Shown piece after piece: positions 47,220 through 55,494 of a stretch of 64,000 bases of DNA. The stretch is from Narthecium ossifragum. Its lineage: Eukaryota; Streptophyta; Magnoliopsida; Dioscoreales; Nartheciaceae. A program made the translations under genes and the position numbers. Below the pieces are notes generated by a model, which had not been told where the DNA came from, did not search any database, and was given only the letters and a program-made list of their open reading frames with translations. The DNA lies in assembly GCA_963920575.1 (NCBI GenBank), contig OY986971.1:16296492-16360491 (forward strand), given 5' to 3'. Every line of letters begins with the position of its first letter. The stretch's first letter is position 1.

Positions 47220-47400
47220 GGCCTGAGGAGGGAGAACGGAGAAGAAGAAGCTCGCCCGAATAGGGGAAAAATAGTTTCGCGGAAGAAGAAGAAGGAAGGA
47301 AGAAGAAAGAAGAAGAAGAGAAGGAGAAGGGAAAAGGGAAGGGGAAAGCCGGGGAAGGAGGGGAAAAGGGGGAGGAGAGGAGGGAAAGTCCTCTCTCCCT
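47220..47400. repeat. purine-rich low-complexity tract
   Basis: GA-rich run with many GAAGAAG and GGGGAAAGG blocks. It is the reverse complement of the CT-rich leader in the Tekay LTRs. Open frames over it are composition artefacts. Confidence 0.8.
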
Positions 47401-47735
47401 CTGACAAGGGAGAGCGACGGCCAACGGCGGCCGTCCTCGCAAAGAACACCGACCTGCTACAGTACCCGGATCGATCCAAGGCCAAGAGGGATCGATCAAA
47501 GACTTGGCTGGATTGATCCAACACTAGTTTGGATCGATCCACAGGTCAAAAACCTCCTAAAATGATCTAGTCAAGCACAATTATCAATCAGAGGTTGTGT
47601 GTGCATACGCGGGTGTGAAACAAACCGACAAGACACAATTTACCAAATTGCCCTTGTGGTCTAAGAAACAATACGATCCACCGGATCGCGCGCTCGACGC
47701 GAAATAATCAAACGAGCCACGGGTCCGACCCAGCC

Positions 47736-48099
47736 TGTAACGTCCCGGCCCTCCACTGGGCCCCGGCCCGCGGGCTCCCGGTCCAACCATTCACCCAAGG
47801 GCCCCACCCGACACAATATTGTCCGCTTTTAGCTCACCGCAGAAATCTAGGAAAACTTCCCAGTAGGTCACCCATCGTGTGACTACTCCAGATCGAGCAC
47901 AGTTAACCATGGAGTTTTCTGGCGGATCACTGCCATCACAGCTTTAAAACGCATTGTGTCTATTAAAGGCTTACTATATACTTATATCGAACCCCGGACC
48001 ATACCCAGACGTTATGGGATTGCTTACCCGGCTACCCGACTCAGTCCTGCCCTCCAGGCGCAGGCATCTTGTCCCACGGTAGACCCAGCGGGCCTCACA
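47736..48099 (-). repeat. Cassandra 3' LTR (reverse copy)
   Basis: TG...CA ends, 364 bp. The 5S-derived domain is at 47851-47945 on the - strand. Confidence 0.85.
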
Positions 48100-48155
48100 A
48101 TCCACCCCCTTGGAGGCCCAGCGTCCTCGTTGGTACAATTTCCGATTGGGAACCG

Positions 48156-48167
48156 GCTCTAATACCA
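48156..48167 (-). other. Cassandra primer binding site (reverse copy)
   Basis: Reads TGGTATTAGAGC on the - strand, one mismatch from the initiator-Met tRNA complement found in the + copy. Confidence 0.75.
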
Positions 48168-48170
48168 TAC

Positions 48171-48389
48171 TGTAACGCCCCAGGCCTCCACTGGGCCCCG
48201 CCCCGCGGGCTCCCGTTCCGACCAGGATCCACCCGAGGGCCCCGGCCGACACAATATTGTCCGCTTTTGGCTCACCGCAGAAATCTGAGAAAACTTCCCA
48301 GTAGGTCACCCATCGTGTGACTACTCCAGGTCGAGCACGCTTAACCATGGAGTTTTCTGGCGGATCACTGCCAGCACGACTTTAAAACG
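48171..48389 (-). repeat. Cassandra 5' LTR, truncated (reverse copy)
   Basis: About 219 bp of the U5-side end remain. The 5S-derived domain at about 48290-48385 is retained, but its start is cut off by the junction. Confidence 0.75.
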
Positions 48390-48396
48390 TGTGGAT

Positions 48397-48766
48397 TGTG
48401 AGGCCCGCTGGGTCTACCGTGGGACAAGATGCCTTTGCCTGGAGGGCAGGGTTGAGTCGGGTAGCTAGGTAAGCAATCCCATAACGCCTGGGTATGGTCC
48501 GGGGTTCGATATAAGTATATAGTAAGCCCTTAATAGACACAACGTGTTTTAAAGTCGTGCTGGCAGTGATCCGTCAGAAAACTCCAAGGTTAAGCGTGCT
48601 TGCCTTGGAGCGGTCCTGGGATGGGTGACCGACTGGGAAGTTTTCCCAGATTTCTGCGGTGAGCCAAAAGCGGACAATATTGTGTCGGGGTGCGGCGCCG
48701 CTGGGCGGATCCTGGTCGGATCGGGAGCCCGCGGGCTGGGGCCCAGTGGATGGCTGGGGCGTTACA
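48397..48766 (+). repeat. Cassandra 5' LTR (+ copy)
   Basis: TGTGAGGCCC to GCGTTACA, 370 bp. The 5S-derived domain is at about 48551-48647. Confidence 0.85.
48551..48647 (+). promoter_or_regulatory. 5S-derived Pol III promoter domain in Cassandra LTR
   Basis: Aligns with 5S gene positions of about 12-104, including box A (GGTTAAGCGTGCT) and box C (GGATGGGTGACC). Cassandra LTRs are known to carry such 5S-like promoters. Confidence 0.75.
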
Positions 48767-48769
48767 GTA

Positions 48770-48781
48770 TGGTATCAGAGC
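48770..48781 (+). other. Cassandra primer binding site (+ copy)
   Basis: TGGTATCAGAGC, complement of the initiator methionine tRNA 3' end, three bases after the 5' LTR. Confidence 0.88.
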
Positions 48782-48838
48782 CGGTTACCAGTCGAAAATT
48801 GTGCAAGTGAGGACGCTGGGCCCCCAAGGGGGGTGGAT

Positions 48839-49205
48839 TGTGAGGCCCGCTAGGTCTACCGTGGGACAAGATGCATTCGCCTGGAGGGCGGGGCTGAGTC
48901 GGGTAGCCGGATAAGCAATCCTACAACGCCTAGGTATGGTCCGGGGTTCGATATAGGTATATAGTAAGCCTTTAATAGACACAACGCGTTTCAAAGCCGT
49001 GCTGGCAGTGATCCGCCAGAAAACTCCATGGTTAAGCGTGCTCGACCTGGAGTAGTCACACGATGGGTGACCCACTGGAAAGTTTTCCCGGATTTCTGCG
49101 GTGAGCTAAAAGCGGACAATATTGTGTCGGGTGAGGCCCTTGGCTGGATCCTGGTCGGATCGGGAGCCCGCGGGCCGGGGCCCAGTGGAGGGCCAGGTTG
49201 TTACA
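48839..49205 (+). repeat. Cassandra 3' LTR (+ copy)
   Basis: TGTGAGGCCC to TTGTTACA, 367 bp. The 5S-derived domain at about 48993-49090 retains ACTCCATGGTTAAGCGTGCT and GATGGGTGACC. Confidence 0.85.
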
Positions 49206-49244
49206 TAGCCGGTCGACCCAGGAGTAGAGGGACAGGTCCTCACA

Positions 49245-49362
49245 TCCACGGGGTTCGAATAAGAGAAATGGCGGTAAAAAGGATATCGGGTGCAATCATA
49301 CCAACACTAATGCACCGGATCCCCTCAGAGCTCCGTAGTTATGCGTGCTTGGGCGGGAGTAG
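49245..49362 (+). repeat. 5S rDNA array fragment
   Basis: A short piece of spacer end plus the first 75 nt of a 5S gene, between the truncated LTR and the second solo LTR. Confidence 0.85.
49288..49362 (+). pseudogene. 5S rRNA gene, 5' half, split by solo LTR
   Basis: Positions 1-75 with G7A, G17A, A37C, A43G, C49T, A55T and A69G. The LTR enters after position 75, between the intermediate element and box C, and the 3' half resumes at 51104. Box A and box C are separated by 1.7 kb, so the gene is dead. Confidence 0.93.
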
Positions 49363-50428
49363 TGACGCGCCTTGAAATGTGTGGTTAATTATATCAAAGG
49401 CGGACAAAACAAATTACCGGACTACTACTTAACTACAACGTAGTTAATGGGAGTACGGGTCGAATGCTCAAGGAATTGGATGTTCAAATTACAAATGCAA
49501 TATAGTCTCTACAATAGTTGAAAACAATTGGATTGATTATTTGAGTTTTCTAACTAAAATATTCTAAAACAAGTAAGGAGGAAATTTATCAAGGAAGAAG
49601 TCCTAGGGAATTCCAATCTGAAATAGGGTCTAAAAATCTTCTCTATGAATCAAGATGAATAACACCTAAATGAGATGGTCAAAATAGGAGATCGATGAGC
49701 TTAGAGTTAGTATCGCTCGCCGCAAATGGAACGTCGGGTTAGGATCATCTCATCGCGTGAATCATAAGGTAAAGATCTATGATCGAGGCTCTAATTCGAT
49801 CATAGCTCAACAATCGTCAGACTAAGGTCATATCGTTGGCAAAGGATGAAGGCTTTGTATGGATAAGGTCTTGGATTGAGATGGGTTTAATACCTCAATC
49901 CCATCCCTCATCTAAATTAAGAATGGTGGGTAGGATAGCTTTGGCTTGGGGTGGTTCTAGCACCTCAAGATTCTATCCCTAGATCAAGGATTCATCCCCT
50001 AGAGGTGGCTATGGTTCTAGCATAACCTCTTCATTGAGGAATTAAATCAAACATCTAGTAAGCATCAACTTATTCTCAAGCAATTACATGCAAAAAGAGG
50101 TATTCAACCATTCAATAGTGGAATTCATTAAATAAATATAGAATTACATGAGAATTCATACAAAAACCATCTCACAAGAGTCATTACATCAAGAATCAAA
50201 AGAGAAATCTAAGAGAAAGCCCAAAGACATCATGAAATTCCCAAGGAGAAGGGATTTAGCTACTCATCTTGGGTAGGAGATCCATGGAGGAGGAGGCTTT
50301 ACCCATCTTCTCCATCAAAATCCACCCCTTGATGCCCTAAATCTCTCTCTCACTCTAAGGGGGAAGAAGGCTGGAGAAAGGAGGGAAAAATATGGGAGAA
50401 AAGATCCCCAAATAAGAGCCAAAACCCC

Positions 50429-50436
50429 TATTTATA
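50429..50436 (-). promoter_or_regulatory. LTR TATA box
   Basis: TATAAATA on the - strand in a GCCTATAAATAGGGG context, giving the reverse orientation of the solo LTR. Confidence 0.75.
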
Positions 50437-50500
50437 GGCCCCAAGTCGTGGACCCTCGGATCAGATCAAAGCCGACCGTTTTTACCCGTCAGCCGATCTT

Positions 50501-50935
50501 GGATCGATTCCAAATAGGTTTGGATCGATCCAAGCTGTCAAACTTTGGGTTTCTAATGGCTTGGATCGATCCAATATGAGTTTGGATCGATCCAAGACGT
50601 AACAGAGAGTCATGACTCTCTAGAAAAGGGTTCTGGATCGATCCATTGTAGGCTAGGATCGATCCACATATTTTCAGATCGATCCAATAAAGGTATGGAT
50701 CGATTCGAAATGTAACAGAGAGTCATGGCTCTCTGAGAAGGGCTTCTGGATTGATCCCTTGTAAGCTTGGATCGATCCACATATTTTGGATCGATCCAAT
50801 AAAGGTCTGGATCGATCCGAAATGAAATAGAGAGTCATGACTCTCTGGAAAGGGCTTGTGGATCGATCGAATATGAGTTTTGATCGATCCACATATTCTG
50901 GATCGATCCAATATGAGTATGGATCGATCCGAATA
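50501..50935 (-). repeat. GGATCGATCC palindrome array with 112-bp tandem units
   Basis: More than a dozen TCGATC cores, mostly 20-21 bp apart in pairs. CCAA and TTGG flanks make longer hairpins. They are embedded in units of about 112 bp that also carry AGAGAGTCATGACTCTCT at 50604-50621, 50717-50734 (one base changed) and 50829-50846. The array lies directly upstream of the TATA box. Confidence 0.8.
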
Positions 50936-51103
50936 TGGTTGATTCTGTGTAATTGATATCTTTTGGCCCGAAATCGATGCAACTCTCTTCGTAAGCTCTT
51001 GTACCTGAAACCATCTGAAAAGATATTAAAAATGCATTTCTCGAGAGCTAACAAAGCTCAATTGAATGGGTGAATTATGCATATTTTGTGACTTATCAAG
51101 TAG

Positions 51104-51148
51104 TAGTAGGATGGGTGACCTCCTGGGAAGTCCTCGTGTTGCACCCCT
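51104..51148 (+). pseudogene. 5S rRNA gene, 3' half of split copy
   Basis: Positions 76-120 of the gene begun at 49288, with C78G. 75 + 45 nt make the full 120. Confidence 0.92.
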
Positions 51149-51510
51149 CCTTTTAGCAAGTCCGCAATCGCGTCATGCAAGCGGTTTTTGTCGGAACAAC
51201 GACATCCTTATGCCCGGAGCATGCACCCCGTGCTATTTGAGATCCGGGCGAGCTTCATTTCGCCGGCTCCGCGGTGACCCGGATCCTGAGGCGGCGATTT
51301 AGAAGCGCGGGCGCGTAGTATTACCCGAACGACGAGAAAGGAGCCCCACGCGCGAAGGGGAGGGAGGCTCGGGGGGTTTCGAGTCCCGTCCGGGATCATG
51401 GGTGCAACACCAGAACCAAATCTGCCACACGGGGCCCGTGGAATGGCCGTGATTCGTCCCGAGGCGGGCCACGGGGTTCGAATAAGAGGAATGACGGTGA
51501 AAACGATATC

Positions 51511-51630
51511 GGGTGTGACCATACCAGCACTAATACACCGGATCTCATCAGAACTCCGTAGTGAAGCGTGCTTCGGCGAGAGTAGTACTAGGATGGGTGA
51601 CCTCCTGGGAAGTCCTCGTGTTGCACCCCT
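51511..51630 (+). pseudogene. 5S rRNA, divergent copy
   Basis: C6T, T9C, G25A, C35T, C49T, T53G, G64C. Changes in helix I and box A suggest a pseudogene. Confidence 0.8.
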
Positions 51631-51993
51631 CCTTTTTGCAAGTCCTCAATCACGTCATGCAAGCAGTTTTTGTCGGAACAACGACATCCTTACGCCCGGA
51701 GCATGCGCGTCGTGGTATTCGAGATCCGGGCGGGCTTCATTTCGCCGGCTCCGCGACGACCCGGATTCTGGGGCAGTGATTTTAGAAGCGCGGGCGCGTA
51801 GTAATTCCCGAACGGCGAGAAAGGGGCCCCACGCGCGAAGGGGAGGGAGGCTCGGGGGGTTTCGATTCCCGTCCGGGAACATTGGTGCCGCACCGGAACC
51901 AAATCTACCACGCGGGGCCCACGGAATGGCCACGATTCATCCCGAGGCGAGCCGCGGGGTTCGAATAAGAGGAATGGGCGTGAAAAGGATATC

Positions 51994-52113
51994 GGGTGCG
52001 ATAATACCAGCACTAATGCACCGGATCCCAACAGAACTCCGCAGTTACGCGTGCTTGGGCATGAGTAGTACTAGGATGGGTGATCTCATGGGAAGTCCTC
52101 GTGTTGCAGCCCT
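51994..52113 (+). pseudogene. 5S rRNA, divergent copy
   Basis: C10A, T38A, A55C, G68A, A69T, C91T, C95A, C116G. Box A, IE and box C are all altered. Confidence 0.8.
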
Positions 52114-52476
52114 CCTTTTTGCAAGTCCGCAATCGCGTCATGCAAGCGGATTTTGTCGGAACATTGACATCCTTATGCCCGGAGCATGCGCGTCGTGCGA
52201 TTCGAGATCCCGACGAGCTTCATTTCACCGGCTCCGCGGCGACCCGGATCCAGGGGCGGTGATTTTAGAAGCGCGGGCGCGTAGTAATTCCCGAACGGCG
52301 AGAAAGAGGCAGCACGCGCGAGTAGGACGGAGGCCTGAGGGGTTTTGAGTCCCATTCGGGAAGATGGGTGGAGCACCGGAACCAAATATGCCACACGGGG
52401 CCCACAGAATGGCCGCGATTCTTCCCGAGGCGAGACGAGGATTTTGAATAAGAGGAATGGTGGTGAAAAGGATATC

Positions 52477-52596
52477 GGGTGCGATCATAACAGCACGAAT
52501 GCACCTGATCCCATCAGAACACCGCAATAACGCGTGCTTGGGCGGGAGTAGTACTAGGATATGTGACCTCATGGGAAGTCCTCGTGTTGCACCCCT
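52477..52596 (+). pseudogene. 5S rRNA, divergent copy
   Basis: C14A, T21G, G30T, T45A, G51A, T53A, A55C, A69G, G85A, G86T, C95A; promoter boxes damaged. Confidence 0.8.
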
Positions 52597-53039
52597 CCTT
52601 TTTGGAAGTCCGCAATCGCATCATGCAAGCGGTGTTTGTCGGAACAAAGACATCTTTACTCCCGGAGCATGCGCGCTATGCTATTCGAGATCCGGGCGGG
52701 CTTCATTTCGCCGGCTCCGTGGCGACCCGGATCCTGGGGCGGTCATTTTAGAAGCGCGGGTGCATAGTAATTCCCGAACGGCGATAAAGGGGGCCCACGC
52801 GTGAATAGGAGGGAGGCTCGGGGGGTGTCGTGTGAGGACCTGCCCCTCTACCCCTGTGGCTCGTTGTAGACCGCAAGGGCAATTTGGTAAATTGGGCCTT
52901 GTTGGTTTTTTTCACACCCGCGTGTGCACACACTGGCCTTGTATGTGTTAGTGTTTGTTTAGAATGGCTAGGTGGACCCGGGATCGAAAGATCCGGACTT
53001 GGGCTTGAGTTCTTGCCCAAGTTTAGCTTTCAGCACACA

Positions 53040-53185
53040 AATGATCGATCCTCTATGGCTAAGGGATCGATCCTCTTCGTGCCAGAAAGCCTTGTGAATC
53101 GTCACAAGGGATCGATCCTCTGCGTGCCAGAAAGCCTTGTGAATCGGCATAAAGGATCGATCCTCCCTTGAGGAAGGATCTATCA
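53040..53185 (+). repeat. GATCGATCC motif cluster and 45-bp tandem repeat in 5' LTR
   Basis: TCGATC cores at 53045, 53067, 53112 and 53157, with a degenerate one at 53179, giving spacings of 22, 45, 45 and 22. The 45-bp spacing is a tandem duplication containing GTGCCAGAAAGCCTTGTG. The 3' LTR has the same cluster at about 60445-60590 with the last site intact. Confidence 0.8.
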
Positions 53186-54138
53186 TTCATAGGTCGGTTG
53201 GTTTTCTGCTTCGCGAGGACGGCCACCGACGGCCGTCGTTCTCCCCTGTCAGAGGGGGAGGACTTTCTCCTCCCCTCCCCCCAACTTTTTCCCCTCTTTC
53301 CCGGCTTTCCCCTCCCCCTTTCCCCTCTTTTCTTCCCCTCCTCTTCCTCCTTCTCCTCTCCTTCTTCTTCCTCCTTTCTTCTTCTCCCGAGAGCTCTGTT
53401 CTTCCCCTGTTCCGGCAGCCGAGCTTTCCTACCTCCGTTCTCCCTCCTCTGACCACCAAATTGGGTGTTCTTTGGCTCGTTGGATCCGTGACAACTAGAG
53501 CAAGATCCCTGAAGTGGTTTGGAGGCTTGTTGGTGATCAAATCGCGGGGAATCAGCCGAGGAAAGTGCAGCTAGGTAGGGTTATATCTACTGTGTTCTTT
53601 TTGGGTTTTCTTGAGATCTAGCCGTTGGATCTTATTGATCCTTGCTTTGTTGGATTTCTTATGCCTTGTAGAATAACTGATTTGAGTTTCATGTTAATCA
53701 GTTGAGACTTGAGTAGGTTTTATGGATGATTAGTCTCGGATTTCTGGTTTTCTGCTGTTCTTGAGAAACAGCCGGCTTCCGGCGAGTTTTCCGGCCGGCG
53801 AGTACATAATCTTGGCTTTTCATAAACATAAGAGTTGTAGCTCTACTCGTTAGCTTTCCATTGCATCTGGGTTCGTATTTTTTCAATTTATGTACGATTT
53901 CTGGTGAATTGTTTGCTGGAGGGCTGCGTTGCAGCAATTTAAGGGTAAGTTGGTTTAATCAGCGATTTTTGATTAATGTTTCCCGTTAATCCAACCGTTG
54001 GATGTTTAGAAAATTTGGAGATGATGATCCTGGTATATACACCTACTGGGGGTTAAGTTGGATCTTGAATCCGACGTCGTTTGGACGTCGGATCGACGGG
54101 ATCAATTAGCCCCTAAGTAGAGGCTTTGGGTGTTTTTG

Positions 54139-54174
54139 AATATAATATTATATTTCGGAATATAATATTATATT
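54139..54174 (+). repeat. twin AT palindromes in Tekay LTR
   Basis: AATATAATATTATATT occurs twice, separated by TCGG. Each is a perfect 16-bp palindrome. Present again in the 3' LTR (about 61482-61518) and, diverged, in the reverse LTR near 46575-46625. Confidence 0.8.
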
Positions 54175-55296
54175 GTGTTTTGTAAATCATCGTTTTCGGG
54201 GTTGCTTCCCGTTGCAGGAGTCCGCGGTTGACGGTCGCGGTACCGTCGTAATGCCGGGACCCGCTGCGGATCGGCTGGCAGCGGTTGGTGGTACCGCTGC
54301 AGCGATCCAGTAGACTTATATGATGTTTGACATACTGTTGCATGCCTTTCCTATTATCTGTGTATGTCATAGCATGCATTGTTGTTGTGTGCATTAGTTG
54401 CATTGGTTAGGGCGTGGGTGATCCTTGGGTCGCCGTCCCGAGGCTGGAAGCTCGGACTTAGCCCTAGGACCGGAGTTGGGCTGTTAGGACCTGGTTGAAT
54501 TGTAATGTCCAGTCGATCCGATGATAGGCTTAGATGACTGGTACACTTATGGCTTGATGATTGTAGAGGTCGTGTCGGCCTCGAGTTGGATCTGAGGTGT
54601 AGCCGGTGTCCGGTTCTTCTTAAAACTCTTGAGTAGAGGATTTTGCCTACTCAGTGGTGTCTCTTCCCACCAAACAGTGTTCAGTGTCCTGTTGAGAGTT
54701 AGCAGTGTCGTTTCCTGGTACTGAGTGTGACCTGACATGTGACCAGCTCGGCTGGAAGACCATGATCGTGGGCCTCAGGGACACGCGGTGGGGTTATGGG
54801 ACCCCTGTATACACCCAGATTCCACTTGAGGGCGACACTGTTGCGTTTCCCTCTTCCTTCTGTGTGTCGTAGTGTAGATCCCTACTGAGCTTAGTGCTCA
54901 CTCCTACCCGGGCTGCGTTTTGCAGGTGTAGGCGTCAGCTCTTCTTCTTTGGCCCCTACCGGGCAGTTGGTTGGCGGTGCGGCGGCGTCTGGTGGCTTTT
55001 GAGAGGTGGCAATATTTACCGCTTTTACCCTTATGTTAGTTAGTCTCCTACGGGAGTGTTATTGTATTTGAACTTCCCCTCTCCGAGGTTTTGTATATAT
55101 TAATACTCTGAGTTTTAAATCTGTGGTTCGAGGCTTGAATATAATATTGTATCTTTATTTTGGGGATGCTTTTGGTGAATTGCTAGGGAGACCCATAGGT
55201 TAGAGGGAACCCTCGCCGTTCTTTTTCCGCGTTGGTTAGGTTCCGGTTCGCGTCGCCCGGCCCGGTTGGGCTTTCGCGGGTCGGGACGCAACAGCT

Positions 55297-55308
55297 TGGT
55301 ATCAGAGC
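55297..55308 (+). other. Tekay primer binding site
   Basis: TGGTATCAGAGC, complementary to the initiator methionine tRNA 3' end, three bases after the 5' LTR. Marks the start of minus-strand synthesis. Confidence 0.92.
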
Positions 55309-55494
55309 ATAGGCTGTAGATCCCAGGGTTTAGGATCAGGATTCGGTTGAGATTGAGCGTGGAATGGGTTAGTTCTATGTCTAGAACATCCGTGCATGCT
55401 CATTTTGATGTGTTGTGTTTTTCCGCTTTATGTTGTGCTGCTTTGTCTTGGGTTTCTGACGAGTGAAAGATCGTTGTCGTTGGTGATTGCACAG

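Larger units (their letters stand above)
47736..48390 (-). mobile_element. Cassandra TRIM element, reverse strand, 5' LTR truncated
   Basis: A 3' LTR (47736-48099, 364 bp; reads TGTAACG to CCTCACA on the + strand), a 71-bp internal region (48100-48170) with a PBS-like site, and a partial 5' LTR (48171 to about 48389). The LTRs hold a 5S-derived segment, the hallmark of Cassandra terminal-repeat retrotransposons in miniature, which encode no protein. The 5' LTR stops at TTTAAAACG and joins a PPT remnant (GTGGAT) of the + strand copy. Confidence 0.85.
48397..49205 (+). mobile_element. Cassandra TRIM element, + strand, complete
   Basis: 5' LTR 48397-48766, 72-bp internal region 48767-48838, 3' LTR 48839-49205. 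The internal region has the PBS at 48770 and the polypurine tract AAGGGGGGTGGA at 48826-48837. No coding capacity, as is normal for Cassandra; it relies on other elements' proteins. The 5' LTR is itself preceded by GTGGAT, a PPT end, so it may be the shared middle LTR of a former tandem. The outer flanks of the inverted pair, CAGCC and TAGCC, differ at one base and could be one target-site duplication. Confidence 0.88.
46539..49244 (-). mobile_element. truncated Tekay-like LTR, reverse strand, hosting Cassandra
   Basis: 46545-47735 and 49206-49244 are the reverse complement of roughly the first 1.4 kb of an LTR related to that of the full element at 52831. They share the TGTGAGGACCTG start, the GGGCAATTTGG segment, GATCGATCC motifs, the CT-rich tract (GA-rich on this strand) and the AT palindromes. 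The part near the internal region is missing. The left junction falls on a CCGCGG shared by the 5S spacer and the LTR, so an end-joining or recombination deletion is likely. The Cassandra insert splits its U3. Confidence 0.8.
49363..51098 (-). mobile_element. solo LTR, reverse strand, inserted in a 5S gene (1736 bp)
   Basis: On the - strand it runs from TGATAAGTCAC to GGCGCGTCA. It is flanked by AGTAG on both sides (49358-49362 and 51099-51103), a clean 5-bp duplication equal to 5S positions 71-75. It shares GGTTTCAGGTACAAGAGC-like and AAGATGAGTAGCTAA segments and GCTAGAACCA repeats with the solo LTR at 43362, so both belong to related families. No PBS, coding sequence or second LTR. Confidence 0.92.
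51099..52830 (+). repeat. 5S rDNA array fragment, diverged
   Basis: Four gene copies or parts with about 482-bp spacing. Spacers retain the general layout but end in ACGATATC or GGATATC before the gene and have CCTTTTT terminators. It ends in a spacer where the Tekay 5' LTR starts. Confidence 0.9.
52831..55293 (+). repeat. Tekay 5' LTR (2463 bp)
   Basis: TGTGAGGACC to ACGCAACA. Contains the GATCGATCC cluster (53040-53185), a CT-rich tract (about 53260-53450), the paired AT palindromes (54139-54174) and an AT-rich TATATATTA at 55094 near its end. Confidence 0.92.

Noticed and set aside
47169..47516. 115-codon lysine/arginine-rich frame and its antisense partners
   Set aside because: Composition artefact of the GA-rich tract in a reverse-strand LTR.
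49363..51098. Possibility of a DNA transposon here and at 43362, because of inverted termini
   Set aside because: TG...CA ends, 5-bp duplications, an internal TATA box and no transposase fit solo LTRs better.
53168..53452. 94-107 codon frames rich in serine, proline and leucine in the Tekay LTRs (also 60573-60896)
   Set aside because: Fall on the CT-rich tract of the LTR; no gene support.
55396..55494. Upstream ATG extending gag by 33 codons
   Set aside because: The extension is hydrophobic and unlike gag N-termini; the ATG at 55495 starts a typical basic gag sequence.
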